Assembly (NCBI GenBank): GCA_007922195.1
Contig: ML681997.1
Coordinates: 12,722,142-12,786,141 of the forward strand
Direction: 5' to 3'
Source of the DNA: Podocnemis expansa
Taxonomy: Eukaryota > Chordata > Testudines > Podocnemididae
DNA: 64,000 bases
Shown here one piece after another: positions 57,943 through 64,000 of this stretch (its first letter is position 1; the number at the start of each line of letters is the position of its first letter). Made by a program: the position numbers and the translations under genes. Below the pieces are notes generated by a model. It had not been told where the DNA came from. It saw only the letters and a program-made list of their open reading frames with translations, and made no database searches.

Positions 57943-58365
57943 AAAAGGGATAGCCGTGTTAGTCTAGTCCAGTGAAAAAACAACAAGGAGTTGTGTGGCA
58001 CTTTAAAACTAACAGATTTATTTGTTGCATGAGCTTTTGTGGGAGAAGATCCCACTTCCTCAGATGCTTCGAAGATGGGTGAACTTACAGAAAGGAATGA
58101 AACTAAATGCAAGGGGGTGTAAAACATAGGATCAGGTCATAAAGTAACAGCAAATCAGGCCATCCTTTAAGCCTGTAAACTGCTCTGATTTGCTGTTACT
58201 TTATGACCTGATCCTATGTTTTACACCCCCTTGCATTTAGTTTCATTCCTTTCTGTAAGTTCACCCATCTTCGAAGCATCTGAGGAAGTGGGATCTTCTC
58301 CCACGAAAGCTCATGCAACAAATAAATCTGTTAGTTTTAAAGTGCCACACAACTCCTTGTTGTCT
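57943..58365. mobile_element. PLE-tail foldback, long arms, perfect 11-bp TSD
   Basis: Two nearly identical arms of about 190-200 bp face each other around 58150-58190 (AGTAACAGCAAATCAG / CTGATTTGCTGTTACTTTA). Each arm contains the 3' UTR (CCTATGTTTTACACCCCCTT) and the ribozyme-like region. The flanks TTTTAAATCTT at 57932-57942 and 58366-58376 are identical. The left arm has the full GGGATAGCCGTGTTAGTCTA terminus; the right stops at CTCCTTGTTGTC. High arm identity suggests a young copy. Confidence 0.92.
58276..58316 (+). ncRNA. Hammerhead-ribozyme-like motif, core intact
   Basis: GCAT / CTGAGGA / AGTGGGA TCTTC TCCCAC / GAAA / GCTC / ATGC. The facing copy at 58027-58067 (minus strand) has A in place of the first G of GAAA, so only this arm keeps the core. 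Confidence 0.55.
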
Positions 58366-58376
58366 TTTTAAATCTT

Positions 58377-61300
58377 GACATTTAGGCTAGAAACAATAGC
58401 TCCCCATAAAGTTTTAAAGTGTGTTAACTGGTGAGTAGTTCATGAAGTCAACTTTTTGAATGATTCAGTCTTAAACTGCCCCATTCTCAAAATAACATCG
58501 CAGTGTAAACGTCCCATATTGGTATGCCTCTCAGGTGCTGTCCTCTTGTCCTGAGGTTCATTTTAGTCACAGTGTATACACACATTAGTAACGAGTAATG
58601 TCACTTCCTGATCAAGTTGAAGGAGATGCCACTAAAGAGGGCAAGAAGGCATATCCTTAACTTGCATAAAACGTATTTGGCTTGGCATCTGCTGTCAGCC
58701 AGGAAACTGAAGTCTAAAACATCTTGCATAAACTTGGAAATGTATATCATATTTATGGGTTACCTATCATTTTTGTAAAAACCAAAATTATGTGAACTCT
58801 TTACTGGCCAGCATGTTACTGTTCACTAATCAAAGGCTCACTTGCCTACTTAAAAGACACTTTTTGGCTTATTGGTATTGGTTTGAAAAATTAAACTTGT
58901 CTCCAGTATCTTTCCCCTTTATGTAATCTCAATGTCACAAATGAACAATGGCTGTAAAGGAAAACTTTTAAACTTTTTGTTAATAAAAAAAATCCACTCC
59001 TTTCAGCTGTTAAAAGGAAACACCCTATTACAAGAAAACATGCTACTTTTTGATTAGACTCAAGTATTTCAACATTCTCTTTTTAAAGGATGGTCTTTTA
59101 TAGAGTAGTTTTGAGCTATGACAGTTCTGTTCTGTAAAGCTGAAACACCTGATCAGAGATGCCTACAAGGTAACATCAAGTGTCAGTTATGCTGCTCATT
59201 CCCTGTTTCCTGGTACTGCTTTTAGCCTTTCTAGTCTGATTTCCTAATTGCAGAAGGAGGTTGGGGGTATTACCAAAAAGTTATTAAAATTGCTATCTTG
59301 GGCTACGCATTCTACAGAAGTTTGGCAGTGGGAAGTTGAGGAACAGCTAGAACAATACAGCTGTCTTCTTCACCCACCCACCTCAACTTCCCCGCCCTAC
59401 TGCTCTAAAATTTGAGATGCTTAACATGTGAAATGAGACTATATCAATACACAAATCTAGCTTCATTAAAATAGAAGTACTTCTCAGGTTAAGCGAACTG
59501 CATAAAATGTAACTGAAATATTAAAGTTTCACAAATACAAATGGCAAAGATGGCTATAATTACTACTACTAAACTGACATCTTATTTAGTGTTCTAAATA
59601 TAAAAGCTTTGATACCTGACTAAAATACTGCTACTGAAAATGGATTCATTGTGAGGGTTGTTGACAGTTAGAACTGCTGTATCTTGAATGCAACCAGAAT
59701 GTTTATGCAGAATTTCAGCTCTACCAGGCTTTTATGTTAACCAAGTCTTACAAAAGCTCATATTCCAACAACTTGTAAAGTGGTAGGTTCTTTGCCCAAT
59801 GCATTGCATTGATTTACATTACTAGAAACTGTGTTGCAGTTAATCTTTTGCTTCACATCGTGCTCTTTCCAAACAGATTGATTCTGGAGTAAGTTTACCA
59901 TAGTAACTGAAGTGAGGAGGTAGCTTTCAGACTTTTCTGAGATGGTATCTATCTATTTATCTGGGACTATCAAACATTTTCTGAGTTTCAGGAATACAAA
60001 TTTAGATTCTTTTGTAAATTTTCGTTCTGTGCTTCCACAAATTTTTGAAGATTGCTTCTGTGTCATGATCAAGGAAAAAAAAAACCAGTAAAAGGTGTGT
60101 TACATGAATGGGGCTATCTCAGTCCATCCTTTTTTATAACTGTTTGGGAGAGTGTTTGACTACTGATTAGAAGATATGACTGAGAGTGGGTCTGCTCCAT
60201 TAACTCAGTCTTTGCAAGGAATTTCTAAGTTTTCATTGGAAGATAATGAGCCTTTTGATGATGATTATCTGATGCTGGGTTCTTGCTTTGCCAACTCAAA
60301 AGAGGGTCTTTCTTCTCTCTTCCTTCCCCTGTTGCGGATTACTCATCTGCTTTGCAAGAGGTTGGCTGATTCTGTCTTCAGAATCCAAAAAGCCTTTGTT
60401 ACCACCATCCTTCTCCTTGTTTCACATAGCTTGTATGTTATCTTGAACAGTCAAGGTGACTAACCAAGTCTGAGTCCTGAGCAGTCAGGCTTTCTTTGAT
60501 TTGATTTTTGTTACCTCCAGGAACCTGCCAGGAGATAGTGTGCCCTATGCTTTTTGGAATCAGTCCAGGATTTCCTTTAAGTGTTCCCGTTTTTCTTATC
60601 GAGCTTATAAGTATCCTTCTCAGTCTCCTGTATTTTTTTAGAACTGAGGGGAACTTTCAGGTATCAATTAAAGTCTTAATTCTAAGCTTTAACTGTACCC
60701 AGAAATTGGATAAGGGTCTTATCCAGATGTCTGGACTTGTTCAGCCTTGATCTAAATCCTAAACCAGGGTAGGAAATATCCTTTCAACCATTTTTTGTGT
60801 GATGAACTTGGCTGCTGCCAGTATGTTGTTGAAAAGAAAACCGGAACACTTGGCACTGTCTTTAATGCTTGGTTTAAACTTATTTGGATATTATCTACTT
60901 CAACATAATCCTGCATGCATCTCATGTAGACTCCCCAAACTGAGTCTGAAAGCTGTATGGCTGTAGCATGGGCAGAATCAGCTTTGAATCCCTGCTACCT
61001 TTGGTCACCCAAATAGCTATGGCTACAAAATGTCCCCTGCCCCTTCATCTAGTTAGGAAACTGTACTCCATCTTCTCAGATCTGGGACTGGCTCCAGCGA
61101 GCCAATCTTTTAACACTCAGGCACTGATTATTATAAGGAAGTTCACTTAGATCTCTGATTTGTTTTCCTCGCTGGGTTCCCATTGAGTTACTAGATCAAA
61201 TTGAAGGTCTTGTCATTTTCAGTCTTCCATGGGACCAATCTAAGCTACTGATGCAAACAAATTAAATACCTTTAGTGTGAAATGTAAAACCCTCTACTTC

Positions 61301-62302
61301 TGACAAGGTGCCCCTCAACCCCATTGACATTCTAGCTTTAAAACAGTAAAACCTGATACAGAATAGTGGAGAAAGGGAAGGAGAAGATGTGAACCCAAGA
61401 GCACCTAATAAACTAAAACTCTCAGGAGGGATGTGTGCAAAATATGCACATGCGAGTTAGGCCACTATAATGGGACACTTACATGATAAATGAAGTAGAT
61501 GGTAAATTAACTCGACTGCAGTTCTTATTTTAAGGATATCTGTGCTTAGAATATGCTTCCTTAAACTGTGAGGGCTTGTCTTTATGAAAACTCAGTCTGA
61601 GGCAAGTTGGGGTGTAAATCTACTCTGTGCTAGCCTGCTGTGTACTGTGTGGGCTCATCTGCCCCCCCCATCCCCCAAAGTTCCTTGGTGAGTTTCATTC
61701 TGCTCCTGATTCAAAGAAGGGTAAATCAAGGTGTAGTAGGGAACTTTTAGAATCTACCACTTTACAAGTTGTTGAAAATGAAATTTTGAAAGTCTTGTTT
61801 TATAGCAAAAGCTGGCAGAGCTGAAATTCTGCATACAGAAACATTCCAGTTTGCATTCAAGATACAGCAGTTGAGAGATCAGCAGCAGCATAGAGACAGA
61901 TGCTCAATATGGGGTAGATTTACATCCCAGCTTGCTGCAAAGTAGGTATAGATGTGTATATGCAAACCCTTTCCTCTTAATTGGTGTCTCCTTTTTTTTT
62001 TTTTTTCTTTTGGCACTTCGGATAGACTGTTTTTGAGAACATGCTTACTAGCATTGTAATAATTAGAAAATTTTGTTATGATTCTAAAAGGACATACTCA
62101 GTGCTAGTAGCTGAAAATCCTAACTTACTATGGATGTACACCAGAAACAATCCCCCTGCCGGCTGTGTGCACAGAGGACTGGAACATGCAAGCTAATATT
62201 GTATCTTGACTGTTTCTTGGGGGTTAGTGGATAAGTGAGGTTTTTGGATGAATTTCTAGCTGCTTAGTACTTGTCTTCACAGATCTAACTTAAGACTGTG
62301 TA
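58377..62302. other. Intronic, apparently repeat-poor
   Basis: I see no exon and no recognisable repeat over almost 4 kb, only short A or T runs. Small frames at 60176-60750 lack motifs. Confidence 0.35.
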
Positions 62303-62309
62303 TATGTAA

Positions 62310-62539
62310 ACAAACAAGGAGTCTGGTGGTGCTTTTAAAGACTAACAGATTTATTTATTGCATGAATTTTGATGGGAGAAAAATCCCACTTTGTTTCCAG
62401 GAGTCTGACAAAATGGGATTTTTCTCCCACAGAAGCCCATGCAGTAACTAAATTTAATTAGTCTTCAAAAGTGATGCCAGACTCCTTTGTTTGTTTTGCT
62501 GAACTAGACTAACGTGGCTGTCCATTTGGAACTTGTCAG
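62310..62539. mobile_element. PLE-tail foldback
   Basis: Antisense arm (CAAACAAGGAGTCTGGTGGT ... ATCCCACTTTGTTTCCAG) and sense arm (GAGTCTGACAAAATGGGATT ... GAACTAGACTAACGTGGCTG). The right arm is complete; the left stops at AAACAAACAAGG. A possible 7-bp flank duplication is TATGTAA (62303-62309 and 62540-62546). Cores decayed. Confidence 0.75.
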
Positions 62540-62546
62540 TATGTAA

Positions 62547-62696
62547 GCAGAATCCCTTCAATATGAACTCACACGCTTTCTAATCTAAGTCATGAATGTT
62601 CAATATAGATAATACGGTAAAGATTTAGGATCTAATTTTTCAGTATGTTGAGCATTGGCTTCTCCACTTGGTTTCAACAGCAGTTGCTGGTGGTGC

Positions 62697-62728
<32 letters not shown>

Positions 62729-63063
62729 AAGGGAGTGGGTGAGGCATGGAGAGAGAAGCTTTGTTACCAGCACCCTTTGTGACAACTACTACTATTGCAG
62801 CTTGCTCAGAGCAGAAAGTCTGAAAAGCTAATATGTTTCATGAAACTATAGAGAAGTCCACTTTTCCAAATATCAGTAGAAAGATGACCCCTGATGTCCT
62901 CTGCATTTCGAACATTATTGTAACTGAACCTAGAATTTGTTGTAAAATATTTTGCATTTCAGGGAGAATAGTGACCTGCCACCTGTTTTTTGTGTTAAGT
63001 TTTCTTAACCTTTCTTCATATTCCCTTAAAAGTACTTTCAGTAACTCTGGATGGTAAAACAAA
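62547..63063. other. Intronic, (AT)n and T-run only
   Basis: (TA)n followed by a T-run at 62699-62728. Otherwise nothing recognised. Confidence 0.45.
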
Positions 63064-64000
63064 CTTGTTAATCTTTAAGTGCCACAGGACTCCTAATTTA
63101 TTTATTGCATGAGCTTTCATGGGAGAAAAATCCCACTCTGTCAGATGCTTTGAAGATGGTGGACCTTACAGAATGGGAGGAAGTAAATGCAGGGAAGTGT
63201 AAGTCATGGGAATATGCACACAGTAATAGCAAATGAAAATGGCTGTAAAGGTTCAAATAGGGGAACATCATACAGAGGAGGAAGATGAGGTCAAATCACC
63301 TTTTGTAATGAGAGAAAAATCCAGTGTCCCCTATGAAGTCCTGAAGCAATGCAACTGAACTTGCAGCTAAAGTCAATCTCATCAGCTTCTATTTGAAGCT
63401 TTGATCTGGTATTCATCTGTCTGAACACCACAACTAGCAAATTATTAATGGAGCGATCAGGAAGATTAAAATGCTGACCCACTGGTTTTAGAGTGTTGTG
63501 CTTTCTGATGTCAGATTTGTGCCCATTTATTCTTTGCAGAGACTGTTCTGTTTATCTAGTATGTAAGGCAGAGGGGCATTTCTGGCACATGATGGCATAA
63601 ATCATATTGGTGAATGAGCCATTGATGGAGTAGCTGGTTTGATTAGGGCCTGTAATTGTGTCTCTTGTGCAGGTATGTGGGCAACGCTGGCAGTGTGATT
63701 TGTTGCAGGGATATGTGCCTGCTTTAATAGTTCTGTTGTTGGGTCTGTAGTTGCTGGTGCATATCTTCTTAAAGTTGGGGGGCTGCCTGTAAATGAAGGG
63801 AGGTGTCAAGCCTTGGGAAACAGAGTGAGGGATCATCTTGTAGAATAGGCTGTAGGTCCCTGAGGCTGTGCTGTAGGGTCTGACTTGGGGGTTGTAGGTG
63901 GTGACTAGAGGCATTGTTTTCTTTCTTGGGCTTCTCCTGTAGTAGGTGACTTTGGGGTACCTGCCTGGCTATGTCAATCTTGTTCCTTCAGTATCCAGCT
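63064..64000 (-). mobile_element. Neptune/Penelope-like element, 3' part
   Basis: Read on the minus strand: ORF remnant (to 63296), 3' UTR (63160-63295), ribozyme-like region (63107-63148; box mutated to CTGACAG), then AATAAATAAATT. After that the expected terminal 30 bases appear inverted (63064-63094). It runs past the right edge of the window, so its length is unknown. Confidence 0.8.
63296..64000 (-). pseudogene. PLE ORF: zinc-finger-like and GIY-YIG region
   Basis: The minus frame from 63914 reads 'PLVTTYNPQVRPYS', a Cys cluster 'CNKSHCQRCPHTC', 'FTNMIYAIMCQKC' (GIY-like strand plus CxxC), then the YIG position changed to 'LHTR' and a TAG at 63552-63554. After it comes 'QRINGHKSDIRKHNT' in the same frame, typical of the rest of the GIY-YIG nuclease of Penelope-like elements. 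A frameshift lies near 63320 before the FFSHYKR end and another near 63905, where the upstream sequence shifts phase. In the intact family this nuclease nicks target DNA. This copy is dead. Confidence 0.8.

Larger units (their letters stand above)
55215..64000 (+). other. JAG2: JAG2 intron 2, incomplete
   Basis: It begins GTAGGT and continues past the right edge (more than 8.7 kb). The next exon, expected to begin with the RSFTLIVEAW-type segment of Jagged proteins, is not found here. Contents: a CpG-rich block (55840-56470), three PLE foldbacks, and a decayed PLE at 63064-64000. Confidence 0.85.

Noticed and set aside
57945..58365. Reading the long palindrome as a DNA transposon with TIRs
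   Set aside because: Arms are the PLE 3' end, they differ in length at a fixed point, and the target duplication is 11 bp, which varies among copies. This fits retroelement insertion better.

Overview
The window looks like nuclear DNA of a non-avian sauropsid, most likely a turtle (possibly a soft-shelled turtle; crocodilian not excluded). This rests on intron-exon gene structure, CR1 LINEs with the ATTCTATGA-type 3' end, MIR relics, palindromic TTATTTCGAAATAA-type MITEs, and a very abundant repeat reading CTGATGAAGTGGG..CCCACGAAAGCTCATGC. The species call is inference from repeat content.

Only one host gene is recognisable: the 5' end of JAG2 (Notch ligand Jagged-2) on the + strand. Coding exon 1 (signal peptide) is 54259-54312 and exon 2 (MNNL/C2 domain) is 54891-55214, both joined by phase-0 GT..AG introns. 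A CpG-rich promoter lies at about 53960-54470. Intron 2 runs off the right edge, and a second CpG-rich block with GC boxes lies inside it (about 55840-56470). The 53 kb to the left contains no exon I can support. It is intergenic DNA filled with mobile elements, GC-rich TIR elements, microsatellites and stretches where I see nothing.

Mobile elements by region: (1) At least 15 insertions of the 3' tail of a Neptune/Penelope-like element (PLE). The link is seen at 63.1-64.0 kb (minus) and 53.1-53.55 kb (plus), where the same tail follows a decayed GIY-YIG-type ORF end. The tail carries a hammerhead-ribozyme-like core, intact by eye in five copies. Most copies are inverted pairs (foldbacks), several flanked by 7-13 bp target-site duplications. 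(2) CR1 LINEs: a nearly 5 kb minus-strand copy at 20777-25998 that hosts a hAT MITE, a palindromic MITE and a 1005-bp solo LTR; two more minus copies at 34.1-37.3 kb; plus-strand fragments at 8-9.6 kb and 49.7 kb. (3) Harbinger-like MITEs with GGCTATGTCTACAC-type ends and TTA/TAT target duplications at 16, 16.9, 22.3, 26.9, 28.1 and 34.5 kb. (4) hAT-type MITEs at 12.5, 21.7, 43.5, 49.4, 52.3 and 52.8 kb, two of them with clear 8-bp duplications.

The best lead is the PLE tail system: ribozyme-like core, fixed asymmetric foldback structure, and an assembly gap that falls inside one such foldback. Hammerhead motifs in PLE terminal repeats have been published, so the ribozyme itself is probably not new; the regular asymmetry of the foldbacks may be.
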